From an uncultured Pseudomonas sp. (GTDB taxonomy: Bacteria > Pseudomonadota > Gammaproteobacteria > Pseudomonadales > Pseudomonadaceae), in contig NZ_CAJYVE010000028.1 in the NCBI RefSeq assembly GCF_913777995.1, positions 1-64,000 of the forward strand: a DNA stretch of 64,000 nucleotides, read 5' to 3'. A program made the translations under genes and the position numbers. Below the pieces are notes generated by a model. It was not told the origin of the DNA, searched no databases, and worked only from the letters and a program-made list of their open reading frames with translations. How positions within the stretch are numbered: position 1 is the first letter of the stretch; every line of letters begins with the position of its first letter. Positions 46,214-54,391 of the stretch are shown here, piece by piece.

Positions 46214-46257
46214 GGGACAACATCCGGCAGTGAATGATTCCAGGGATATGTAATGTC

Positions 46258-47298
46258 ATGAGCGAACATGATTTGAGTCGGCGCAAGGATGATCATCTGG
46301 ATATCGTGCTGGCCGGACTCGATGCTGGCGTACGTACGACCTCTGCCTGGCAGCGGCTGCGTTTCGAGCATTGTGCCTTGCCGGAACAGAGCATGGACGA
46401 CATCGACCTGTCCTGCCAGTTGCTCGGCCGTCCATTGCGCGCACCGCTGTTGATCAGCTCCATGACCGGCGGGGCGCAGCGCGCCACAGCCATCAACCGG
46501 CATCTGGCCGAGGCCGCTCAGGCGCTGGGCATCGCCATGGGCGTCGGCTCGCAGCGTGTCGGGCTGCAGGGCGGCAGCGACCAGGGGCTGACCCGCGAGC
46601 TACGGCGCCTGGCGCCAGACGTGCCGTTGCTGGGCAATATCGGTGCTGCGCAGTTGCTCGGGCCTGCTGGCCTGGACCTGGCGCGGCGCGCGGTGGACAG
46701 CCTGCAGGCCGATGCGCTGATCATTCACCTCAACCCCCTGCAGGAAGCTGTACAACCTGAAGGCGACCGCGACTGGCGCGGCGTGCTGGATGGCATCGCC
46801 AGGGTCGCCGCGCACCTGGAGGTGCCGTTGATTGCCAAGGAGGTCGGCGCCGGCCTGAGCCCGGCAGTGGCCCAGGCGCTGGTCCGGGCCGGGGTGCAGG
46901 TGCTGGATGTGGCTGGCCAGGGCGGCACCAGCTGGGCCGCCGTGGAGGCCGGGCGGGCGCGCAGCGAAGCCGATCGCGCGGTGGCCATGGCCTTCGCCGA
47001 CTGGGGCATTCCGACTCCCGAAAGCCTGGTGGGCGTGCGCCGGGTGCTGCCCGAGGTGCCGCTGATTGCCTCTGGCGGGATCCGTGACGGGGTGGACGCC
47101 GCCAAGGCGATTCGCCTGGGGGCCGATCTGGTCGGCCAGGCGGCCGGGGTGCTGCGTGAGGCGACGTTGTCTACCGAGGCGGTGATCGAGCATTTCCAGA
47201 TTTTCATCCGCCAACTGCGCGTCGCCTGCTTCTGCACCGGCTCGGCCGACCTGGCGGCGCTGCGTCAGGCCCGCTTGCTCGCAGGCGAGCCGTCATGA
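46258..47298 (+). CDS. fni: Type 2 isopentenyl-diphosphate delta-isomerase (FMN-dependent)
   Basis: A 346-residue type 2 IPP isomerase. Motifs are [52 protein letters not shown] and GQGGTSW, all part of the FMN- and substrate-binding TIM barrel. It interconverts IPP and DMAPP, supplying CrtE. The start MSEHDLSRR at 46258 is chosen over an in-frame ATG eight codons earlier on family length. It is the first gene of the plus-strand crt operon; its stop overlaps crtX by ATGA. Confidence 0.94.
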   Translation: MSEHDLSRRKDDHLDIVLAGLDAGVRTTSAWQRLRFEHCALPEQSMDDIDLSCQLLGRPLRAPLLISSMTGGAQRATAINRHLAEAAQALGIAMGVGSQRVGLQGGSDQGLTRELRRLAPDVPLLGNIGAAQLLGPAGLDLARRAVDSLQADALIIHLNPLQEAVQPEGDRDWRGVLDGIARVAAHLEVPLIAKEVGAGLSPAVAQALVRAGVQVLDVAGQGGTSWAAVEAGRARSEADRAVAMAFADWGIPTPESLVGVRRVLPEVPLIASGGIRDGVDAAKAIRLGADLVGQAAGVLREATLSTEAVIEHFQIFIRQLRVACFCTGSADLAALRQARLLAGEPS

Positions 47299-48569
47299 GT
47301 CATTTCGCGGTCGTCGCCCCGGCGTACTACAGCCATTTCCAGGCCTTCCAGGCGCTGGCCGTGGAGCTGATAGAGCGCGGCCACCGCGTGACCTTTTTCC
47401 AACAGGCCGATGCACGTGCCTGGCTCAGCGATGCGCGCATCGGCTTTCACGCTTTGGGGCGCAGCACCCATGGGCCTGGTTGCCTGGCCGACAGCCTGAG
47501 GCGCGCCGGGCAGCCCTGTCATCCGCTGGGCTTGAAGCGGCTGATCGACCAGCTGGTTTCCAGCACCGCCATGTTGTGCGCCGAATTGCCCGCCGCGCTG
47601 GCCCGGCAGGGCATCGACGCCGTGCTGTGCGACGAAATGGAGGCCGCCGGCGCGTTGGTCGCCGAGGCCAGCGGCCTGCCGTATATCTCGGTGGCCTGTG
47701 CCTTGCCGGTCAACCGCGAGCCGCACTTGCCGCTGTCGGTCATGCCCTTCGCCTATGCCGAGGACGAACGCAGCCTGCGCCTCTATGAAGGCAGCCGCAA
47801 GGTGCACGACTGGCTGATGCGCCCGTTGCGTCAAGTGCTGCATGAGGCCGCCCGGCAGTTGCACGTGGCGCCGCGCGACGGTGTTCACGAAGGGTTGTCG
47901 CCCCTGGCGCAGATCAGCCAGACCATTGCCGCGTTGGACTTTCCGCGCCGCGCCGCACCGGCGCACCTGCATCACGTCGGACCGCTGCGGCCCACGCTGC
48001 CCGAACCCTGTGGCGGCTGGCCGGTGGACCCGTTGCGCCCGCTGATATTCGCCAGCCTGGGCACCCTGCAGGGCGAGCGCCTGGGCATGTTCCGCCAGAT
48101 GGCGCGGGCCTGTCGGCAGATGAACCTGCAGTTGCTCATCGCCCATTGCGGTGCGCTGGACAAGACCCGCGAAGCCTTGCTGCTCGACGAAGGTGCCATC
48201 TGGGTCACGGCCTTCGCGGCGCAACGCCAGGTGCTGCAACAGGCCGATGCGGTGATCACCCACGGCGGGCTGAACACGGTGATGGACGCCATCGCCACCC
48301 AGACGCCGATGTTGGTGATGCCCATCGCCTTCGACCAGCACGGTGTGGCCGCGCGGGTCAGCTACAGCGGGGCTGGGCTGCAGCTCAACCGCCGGGCGCG
48401 GGCACCGCGCATCGCCGAGGCGCTGGACGAGCTGCTGGCCCGCCCGCTGCCGCGTCTGGCGCAACTGGCAGCGCAGTTGCAGCAGGCCGGCGGCACCCGG
48501 CGCGCGGCGGACATCGTCGAGCAGGTGCTGCGCAGCGGGCGTCCGGTGCTGGCCGAGGCGACGCCATGA
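47295..48569 (+). CDS. crtX: Zeaxanthin glucosyltransferase CrtX
   Basis: A 424-residue UDP-glucuronosyl/glucosyl-transferase-like (GT1) protein. The acceptor-binding half starts with [20 protein letters not shown]; the donor-binding signature is in the C-terminal half ([20 protein letters not shown], then [13 protein letters not shown]). CrtX adds glucose to the hydroxyls of zeaxanthin, giving mono- and diglucosides that sit in the membrane. Both ends overlap neighbours by ATGA (fni and crtY), showing tight translational coupling. Confidence 0.92.
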   Translation: MSHFAVVAPAYYSHFQAFQALAVELIERGHRVTFFQQADARAWLSDARIGFHALGRSTHGPGCLADSLRRAGQPCHPLGLKRLIDQLVSSTAMLCAELPAALARQGIDAVLCDEMEAAGALVAEASGLPYISVACALPVNREPHLPLSVMPFAYAEDERSLRLYEGSRKVHDWLMRPLRQVLHEAARQLHVAPRDGVHEGLSPLAQISQTIAALDFPRRAAPAHLHHVGPLRPTLPEPCGGWPVDPLRPLIFASLGTLQGERLGMFRQMARACRQMNLQLLIAHCGALDKTREALLLDEGAIWVTAFAAQRQVLQQADAVITHGGLNTVMDAIATQTPMLVMPIAFDQHGVAARVSYSGAGLQLNRRARAPRIAEALDELLARPLPRLAQLAAQLQQAGGTRRAADIVEQVLRSGRPVLAEATP

Positions 48570-49732
48570 GCTATGACCTGATTCTCGCCGGTGCCGGCCT
48601 GGCCAATGGCCTGATTGCGCTGCGGCTCAAGCGCCTGCGCCCGGAACTGCGCATTCTTTGCGTGGAGCAACAGCCCGAGGCGGGCGGCAACCACACCTGG
48701 TCGTTTCATCAACATGACCTCAGCCGACGCCAGCGCCACTGGATCGAGCCGTTGATCGTCAAGTCCTGGCCCGCCTACGACGTACACTTCCCGCAGTTGT
48801 CGCGGCGCCTGCACAGCGGTTACGCGAGCATCACCTCGGAGCGCTTCGCCAGTGTGTTGCAGCGGGTCATGGGCGACGACCTGTGGACCGGTCGGCGCAT
48901 CGAGCAGGTCACGCCGCACAGCGTCACCCTGGAAGGCGGCGAGCGCCTGCAGGCGCGCGCGGTCATCGATGGCCGTGGCCTGCAGCCCGACCCGCACCTG
49001 GTGCTGGGGCGCCAGGCCTTTCTCGGCCAGGTCCTGCGGCTGCAGGCGCCCCATGGCCTGGAGGCGCCGATCATCATGGATGCCCGCGTCGCCCAGGAGG
49101 GCGGCTACCGCTTCGTCTATGTACTGCCGTTTTCCAGCGATACGCTGCTGATCGAAGACACCCACTATGTCGACCGGCCACTGGCCTCTGCCGAGCGCCT
49201 GCGCCAGCACATCATCGACTATGCGACTCAACACGGCTGGCAGATCGCCGAAGTGCTGCGCGAGGAGACCGGTGTGCTGCCGATTACCCTGGCCGGGGAT
49301 TTCGATGCCTTCTGGGGGCAGGTCGGCGACCAGCCGCTGTCTGGACTGCGCGCCGGCCTGTTCCACTGCACCACCGGCTATTCGCTGCCCGAAGCCCTGC
49401 GCCTGGCCGACTGGCTGGCCGGACAGAGCGTACTCGACGCCGAGGTGCTGGCCAGCGGCATTCGTGAGCATGCGCGGCGCCAGTGGCAGCGCCAGGGTTT
49501 CTATCGCCTGCTCAACCGCATGCTGTTCCTGGCCGGGCGTGCCGAGGATCGCTGGCAGGTGATGCAACGTTTCTATCGATTGCCCGAGGGGTTGATCGGT
49601 CGCTTCTACGCCGGAGACACGCACGCGCTGGACAAGCTGCGCATACTCTCCGGTAAACCTCCCGTCCCCGTCGGCGAAGCCTTGCGCGCCTTGTTGCGCC
49701 ATTCGCCGCGACATTTCGAGAACACCTTATGA
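48566..49732 (+). CDS. crtY: Lycopene beta-cyclase CrtY
   Basis: A 388-residue lycopene cyclase of the CrtY type. The N-terminal dinucleotide-binding site is LILAGAGLANGLIALRL. Further motifs are GGNHTWSFHQHD, VIDGRG, and FSSDTLLIEDTHYVD. It converts lycopene to beta-carotene in a non-redox reaction that needs reduced FAD. The start overlaps the crtX stop and the stop overlaps crtI, both by ATGA. Longer upstream frames are shadows in crtX. Confidence 0.94.
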   Translation: MSYDLILAGAGLANGLIALRLKRLRPELRILCVEQQPEAGGNHTWSFHQHDLSRRQRHWIEPLIVKSWPAYDVHFPQLSRRLHSGYASITSERFASVLQRVMGDDLWTGRRIEQVTPHSVTLEGGERLQARAVIDGRGLQPDPHLVLGRQAFLGQVLRLQAPHGLEAPIIMDARVAQEGGYRFVYVLPFSSDTLLIEDTHYVDRPLASAERLRQHIIDYATQHGWQIAEVLREETGVLPITLAGDFDAFWGQVGDQPLSGLRAGLFHCTTGYSLPEALRLADWLAGQSVLDAEVLASGIREHARRQWQRQGFYRLLNRMLFLAGRAEDRWQVMQRFYRLPEGLIGRFYAGDTHALDKLRILSGKPPVPVGEALRALLRHSPRHFENTL

Positions 49733-51222
49733 CCCAGGCTAGAAAAGCAGTGGTGATCGGTGCAGGCTTCGGAGGCCTGGCCCTGGCGATTCGCCTGCAG
49801 GCGGCAGGCGTGGCCACCACGCTGCTGGAGCGCCGCGACAAACCGGGCGGGCGCGCGTATGTCTATGAAGACCAGGGCTTCGTCTTCGACGCCGGACCGA
49901 CGGTGATTACCGACCCCAGCGCCATCGAAGAGCTGTTCACCCTGGCCGGGCGGCGCATGGACGACTACGTGCAATTGCTGCCCGTGGTGCCGTTCTACCG
50001 CTTGTGCTGGGAGGACGGTACGCAGTTCGACTACGCCAACGACCAGGCCGCCCTCGACCGGCAGATCCACGCCCTCAATCCGCGCGACGTGGCCGGTTAC
50101 CAGCGCTTTCTGGCCTACTCCAAGGCGGTGTTCGAGGAAGGCTACCTGAAGCTCGGCGCGGTGCCGTTCCTGTCGTTTCGCGACATGATCCAGGCCGGCC
50201 CGCAACTGGCTCGCCTGCAGGCCTGGCGCAGTGTGTACGGCAAGGTGTCGCGCTTCATCGAAAACGACAAGCTGCGCCAGGCCTTTTCCTTCCATTCGCT
50301 GCTGGTGGGTGGCAACCCGTTCGCGACTTCGTCCATCTATACCCTGATCCACGCCCTGGAGCGTCAGTGGGGGGTGTGGTTTCCCAAGGGTGGCACCGGT
50401 GCCCTGGTGCGCGGACTGGTGCGCCTGTTCGAAGACCTGGGCGGGGAGCTGGCGCTGAATGCCGAGGTGGCACGCATCGAGGTGCGCGATGCCAAGGTCT
50501 GCGGGGTGCGTTGCCAGGATGGACGCTTTTGGGCGGCCGATTGCGTGGCTTCCAACGCTGACGTCATGCACACCTATGCCGACCTGCTGGGCCATGAGGC
50601 GCGTGGCCGCGACGAGGGGCGGCGCCTGGCGGGCAAGCGCTTCAGCAATTCGCTGTTCGTCATCCACTTCGGCCTCAAGCGGCCGCAGCCGCAGCTGCAG
50701 CACCATACGGTGTGCTTTGGCCCGCGCTATCGCGGCCTGATCGACGAGATCTTCAAGGGGCCGGGCCTGGCCGAGGACTTTTCCCTGTACTTGCACGCGC
50801 CCTGCGTCACGGACCCGGACCTCGCGCCGCCCGGCTGTTCCAGCCACTATGTGCTGTCGCCGGTGCCGCACCTGGGTAACGCGCCCATCGATTGGGAAGT
50901 GGAGGGGCCGCGCTATCGCGAGCGGATCTTCGCCTACCTGGAGAAGCACTACATGCCGGGGCTGCGCGAAGACCTGGTGACCAGCCGGATCTTCACCCCA
51001 CATGATTTCCGCGACGAACTCAATGCCCATCTGGGTTCGGCGTTTTCCCTGGAGCCGGTGTTGCAGCAAAGTGCCTGGTTCCGCCCGCACAACCGCGATG
51101 CGCACCTGAGCAACCTGTACCTGGTCGGGGCTGGTACGCATCCGGGCGCTGGCGTGCCAGGGGTGATCGGCTCGGCCAAGGCCACCGCCGGGCTGATGCT
51201 CGAAGGAATCGCCCATGCATGA
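49729..51222 (+). CDS. crtI: Phytoene desaturase CrtI (lycopene-forming)
   Basis: A 497-residue CrtI-type desaturase. The FAD-binding motif VIGAGFGGLALAIRLQAAG is at the N-terminus, followed by ERRDKPGGRAY. The C-terminal bacterial phytoene dehydrogenase signature is LYLVGAGTHPGAGVPGVIGS. It carries out the desaturation of phytoene to lycopene. The length fits the four-step enzymes of Pantoea-type clusters. It overlaps crtY by 4 and crtB by 8 bases. Confidence 0.96.
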   Translation: MTQARKAVVIGAGFGGLALAIRLQAAGVATTLLERRDKPGGRAYVYEDQGFVFDAGPTVITDPSAIEELFTLAGRRMDDYVQLLPVVPFYRLCWEDGTQFDYANDQAALDRQIHALNPRDVAGYQRFLAYSKAVFEEGYLKLGAVPFLSFRDMIQAGPQLARLQAWRSVYGKVSRFIENDKLRQAFSFHSLLVGGNPFATSSIYTLIHALERQWGVWFPKGGTGALVRGLVRLFEDLGGELALNAEVARIEVRDAKVCGVRCQDGRFWAADCVASNADVMHTYADLLGHEARGRDEGRRLAGKRFSNSLFVIHFGLKRPQPQLQHHTVCFGPRYRGLIDEIFKGPGLAEDFSLYLHAPCVTDPDLAPPGCSSHYVLSPVPHLGNAPIDWEVEGPRYRERIFAYLEKHYMPGLREDLVTSRIFTPHDFRDELNAHLGSAFSLEPVLQQSAWFRPHNRDAHLSNLYLVGAGTHPGAGVPGVIGSAKATAGLMLEGIAHA

Positions 51223-52228
51223 CACGCCTGACGAGCAGCGCCAGTTGCTGGCGCATGCCACGCGCAGCATCGCAGTCGGTTCCAAGAGCTTCGCCGCCGC
51301 CTCACGGCTGTTCGATCCGGCCACGCGCAGCAGTGCGGTGATGCTGTATGCCTGGTGCCGGCATTGCGATGACGTGATCGATGGCCAGCAGGCCGGCCAT
51401 CAGGCGCGCCCGCTGGCCGACGACGAAGTGCAGCAGCGCCTGGCCGGGCTGCTGGCCCAGACCGAGGCGGTGTATGCGTTGCAGCCGGTGGTCGAGCCGG
51501 CTTTCGCCGCGCTGCGCGAGGTGGTGGCGCGGCATGGATTGCGCCGCGCCTATGCGCTGGATCACTTGGCCGGCTTCGCCATGGATGTCGATGGCCGCGA
51601 GTACCGCAGCATCGAAGACACCCTGGAGTACTGCTACCACGTGGCCGGGGTCGTGGGGCTGATGATGGCCCAAGTGATGGGCGTCAGTGACGAGGCGACC
51701 CTGGAGCGGGCCTGCGACCTGGGCATGGCGTTCCAGCTCACCAATATTGCCCGGGACATCGTCGAAGACGCCGAGGTCGGGCGTTGCTACCTGCCGCAGC
51801 AATGGCTGGACGAACAGGGTATCGCGCGTGAGCGGCTGACAGCCCCGGAGTATCGCGAGCGCCTGGCGGTGCTGGGGCAGCGCCTGGTGGACATGGCCGA
51901 GCCCTTCTACGAAAGTGCCCAGGCCGGCGTCACGGCCTTGCCATGGCGTTCGGCCTGGGCCGTGGCGACCGCCGGGGCGGTGTACCGCGAGATCGGCGTC
52001 AAGGTACGTGAAGCAGGAGCCCAGGCTTGGGACAGCCGCGTGTCGACCAGCAAGGCTGACAAGCTGCGCCTCGTGGCGCTGGGCGCCTGGCGCGCGATCA
52101 GTTCCCGGGGTCGGCGCTGGCCGCCGCGTGATCCGGAGCTTTGGCGGCGTCCGCCGGCGGGCGCTGCAGCGGGCCATCATGCAGTGCTCGCAGCTGGGCC
52201 CGCAGGCTTGCCGTCGAAGGCGCGATGA
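51215..52228 (+). CDS. crtB: Phytoene synthase CrtB
   Basis: A 337-residue squalene/phytoene synthase. The two Mg-binding Asp motifs are HCDDVIDG and NIARDIVEDAEVGRCYLP, and the fold residues YCYHVAGVVGLMM are present. It couples two GGPP into phytoene. The start overlaps crtI by 8 bases. The last 131 bases (52098-52228) lie antisense to the end of crtZ; the tail beyond about residue 295 is Arg/Pro/Gly-rich and longer than in Pantoea CrtB, so it may not be functionally constrained. Confidence 0.94.
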   Translation: MHDTPDEQRQLLAHATRSIAVGSKSFAAASRLFDPATRSSAVMLYAWCRHCDDVIDGQQAGHQARPLADDEVQQRLAGLLAQTEAVYALQPVVEPAFAALREVVARHGLRRAYALDHLAGFAMDVDGREYRSIEDTLEYCYHVAGVVGLMMAQVMGVSDEATLERACDLGMAFQLTNIARDIVEDAEVGRCYLPQQWLDEQGIARERLTAPEYRERLAVLGQRLVDMAEPFYESAQAGVTALPWRSAWAVATAGAVYREIGVKVREAGAQAWDSRVSTSKADKLRLVALGAWRAISSRGRRWPPRDPELWRRPPAGAAAGHHAVLAAGPAGLPSKAR

Positions 52229-52634
52229 GGAAGCCGAACGATACGCAGCGCTCGCGGCCCTGCACGGCGTGATGCATCAGGTGCGCCTGGTACAGACGCT
52301 TGAAGTAGCCCTTGCGCGGTACATAGCGAAACGGCCAGCGCTGGTGCACCAGGCCGTCGTGGGCAATGAAATACAGCAGGCCGTAACCGGTCATGCCGGC
52401 ACCGATCCATTCCAGCGGGTGCAGGCCGATGCTGCCCAGGGCGATCAGCACGATGGCCACCCCGGCGAACACCACGGCATACAGGTCGTTCTTTTCGAAC
52501 CAGCCGTTACGCGGCTCATGATGCGAGCGATGCCAGCCCCAGCCCCAGCCATGCATGATGTACTTGTGAGCGAACCAGGCAAAGCCTTCCATGCCCACCA
52601 GGGTCGCGAGAAAAACCAGCGTGTTGACGATCAT
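52098..52634 (-). CDS. crtZ: Beta-carotene hydroxylase CrtZ
   Basis: A 178-residue membrane di-iron hydroxylase. The histidine boxes are HKYIMHG, HRSHHEPR, HDGLVHQRW and HLMHHAVQG. Membrane helices are at VFLATLVGMEGFAWFAH and VVFAGVAIVLIALGSI. It hydroxylates both rings of beta-carotene to make zeaxanthin. The start MIVNTLVF at 52634 has AGGTC upstream; the longer frame to 52781 is non-homologous. It is convergent with crtB and overlaps its 3' end by 131 bp; the Ala/Pro/Asp-rich CrtZ C-terminus is the part encoded in the overlap. Confidence 0.93.
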   Translation of the reverse strand: MIVNTLVFLATLVGMEGFAWFAHKYIMHGWGWGWHRSHHEPRNGWFEKNDLYAVVFAGVAIVLIALGSIGLHPLEWIGAGMTGYGLLYFIAHDGLVHQRWPFRYVPRKGYFKRLYQAHLMHHAVQGRERCVSFGFLIAPSTASLRAQLRALHDGPLQRPPADAAKAPDHAAASADPGN

Positions 52635-52883
52635 CGACCTGACCTGTGAATGTCCTGGCCATGGGACTGCCAGCCAGGTATGAATGTTCGATTCGGCGGA
52701 CAGAAAATCCCTCCCGCGTTGACTCCCGTCAATCCTGGCCGCCAGCACGTGCCCCTCTGTCGCCGGCTTGGCTCGTAGCATTGAACCCTGCGCTGCAACG
52801 TCAGGTCATCCGCCTTGAGCATGAGGCTCCGGGGCGCCTGGCAGAGCCTTGCCTGCGCTCGACCACAGGAAGGAGGCAACAGC

Positions 52884-53642
52884 ATGAACACAGCGAAGCG
52901 GACAGTGCAGGTGGTGCTGGCCGGCACCTTGCTCGGCGGTTGTGCCGGTCATGATACGCCTTCGGCGGTACAGGCGTCTGGCGCTGACAAACGGACGTCG
53001 ACCCAGGTACTCGAGGCGGGGGCTGCGTTGCTGCAGGGTCGTCCGCCGGTCGAGGCGTTGAACGCCTATCTCGACGGTTTTCATTTCTACAACGGACGCC
53101 CGCACCAGCAGATGGAGGCCCACCACTATTGCGCGATCCTCAACGACGAAGTGGTCCAGTGCACGATCTTCGATGGTAACGGCCGTGATGCGAAGCTGAT
53201 GGGCGTGGAGTACATCATCAGCGCCAGGTTGTTCGCCGGCCTGCCAGAGGCGGAGAAGGCGCTGTGGCACAGCCATGTGCACGAGGTGAAGTCCGGACAG
53301 TTGCTCGCCCCTGGCATTCCCGAGGCCGCCGAACATGCGCTGATGGAGAAGCTGGTAGGCACCTATGGCAAGACCTGGCACACCTGGCATACGGACATGC
53401 ACAAGGGGCTGCCACTGGGCATGCCCCAACTGATGATGGGTTTCACCGCCGAAGGCCAGGTCGACCCGGCGATGGTTGGCGAGCGTGACCGACGGCTGGG
53501 CATCGACAGCAGCGAGCGCCGGCGCAGCCGTGCGGACATCCCGGCGCCCGGGGTGGACCCCGCCGCCGATGCCTGGCAGCGTGGGCAGGTGATCCAGATA
53601 CCCGAGCCGGCACCCATGCCGCATCGGCTTGCCCCACGCTGA
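52884..53642 (+). CDS. OBAP/DUF1264 family lipoprotein
   Basis: A 252-residue lipoprotein (signal peptide ending LLGGC, acylated Cys20). The mature domain matches the oil-body-associated protein family (DUF1264): FHFYNGRPHQQMEAHHYCAI, MGVEYIISARLFAGLPEAEK, WHSHVHEVKSGQL, and TYGKTWHTWHTD. The plant homologues associate with lipid bodies; the bacterial role is unknown. The strong AAGGAGG eight bases before the ATG at 52884 fixes the start. It follows the carotenoid cluster but there is no evidence of a shared transcript. Confidence 0.85.
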   Translation: MNTAKRTVQVVLAGTLLGGCAGHDTPSAVQASGADKRTSTQVLEAGAALLQGRPPVEALNAYLDGFHFYNGRPHQQMEAHHYCAILNDEVVQCTIFDGNGRDAKLMGVEYIISARLFAGLPEAEKALWHSHVHEVKSGQLLAPGIPEAAEHALMEKLVGTYGKTWHTWHTDMHKGLPLGMPQLMMGFTAEGQVDPAMVGERDRRLGIDSSERRRSRADIPAPGVDPAADAWQRGQVIQIPEPAPMPHRLAPR

Positions 53643-53723
53643 ACGAGGGCAGGGCGATGATGGTCGAAACCGGCACGTTCATCATCGTCGCCGGCTTGCT
53701 GCCTGGCGCTTCAGGAGCCTTTT

Positions 53724-54281
53724 ATGGAAACGTCCGTGTGGAATGCCGACCCTCTGACCTGGGGCCACGGCCCGCGTACCTTCGAGATGTTTCTCGAACC
53801 GACCTGTCCGTTCTCGGTGAAGGCCTTCGGCAAGCTCGATGAATTCCTGGCCACGGCTGGGGAGGACCGGGTTACCGTGAAAATTCGCCTGCAGTCGCAA
53901 CCCTGGCACCTGTATTCCGGGGTACTGGTGCGCTGCATCCTGGCAGCCTCGACCTTGCCCGGCGGTAAGGACACGGCGAAAAAGGTCATGGCGGCGATTG
54001 CCGCGAATCGCTCGAAATTCGAGTTCGACCAGCACGCTGGTGGCCCGAACATGGACACCACGCCGAACCAGCTCATTGCCCGCCTGGAGAAGTACAGCGG
54101 CGTGTCGCTGGTCGAAGCCTTCGCCCAGGCGCAGCTGGAGCACGCGATCAAATGGCACTGCAAGTACGCCCGCCAGAATGGCATCCATGTCTCGCCGACT
54201 TTCATGCTCGACGGTCTGGTACAGGCGGATATCGGCAGTGGCGACTCGGTGCAGGAGTGGATCGACAAGGCCCGGCTCTGA
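53724..54281 (+). CDS. DsbA-fold protein with CxxS active site
   Basis: A 185-residue cytoplasmic protein with a thioredoxin/DsbA-like fold. The active-site position reads EPTCPFSVKAF, so the second Cys is replaced by Ser; a cis-Pro loop appears as VSPTFMLDG. A helical insertion domain lies between. Without the resolving Cys it cannot do normal dithiol exchange, but monothiol or glutathione-linked chemistry remains possible. No signal peptide. The start at 53724 has AGGAG eight bases upstream. Similar proteins are annotated as thioredoxin-domain or DSBA-like proteins in pseudomonads. Confidence 0.8.
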   Translation: METSVWNADPLTWGHGPRTFEMFLEPTCPFSVKAFGKLDEFLATAGEDRVTVKIRLQSQPWHLYSGVLVRCILAASTLPGGKDTAKKVMAAIAANRSKFEFDQHAGGPNMDTTPNQLIARLEKYSGVSLVEAFAQAQLEHAIKWHCKYARQNGIHVSPTFMLDGLVQADIGSGDSVQEWIDKARL

Positions 54282-54295
54282 GCCGAGCGTTTCCC

Positions 54296-54372
54296 GGACA
54301 GCTTCAGCTGCGAAGAGGCCAACACATTCAGCGCATCCGCTGTGAACATGAGGCCGCTGCGCGGCTGAAACC
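54296..54372 (+). repeat. REP/BIME-like palindromic element, copy D
   Basis: The core attcagcgcatccgctgtga and partly decayed palindromic arms (GCTTCAGCTGCGAAG and GCTGCGCGGCTGAA) match copies A-C. It sits between convergent genes (DsbA-fold and ABC permease), where no other terminator is visible. Confidence 0.6.
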
Positions 54373-54391
54373 CGACCTGTCGATCAAATGC

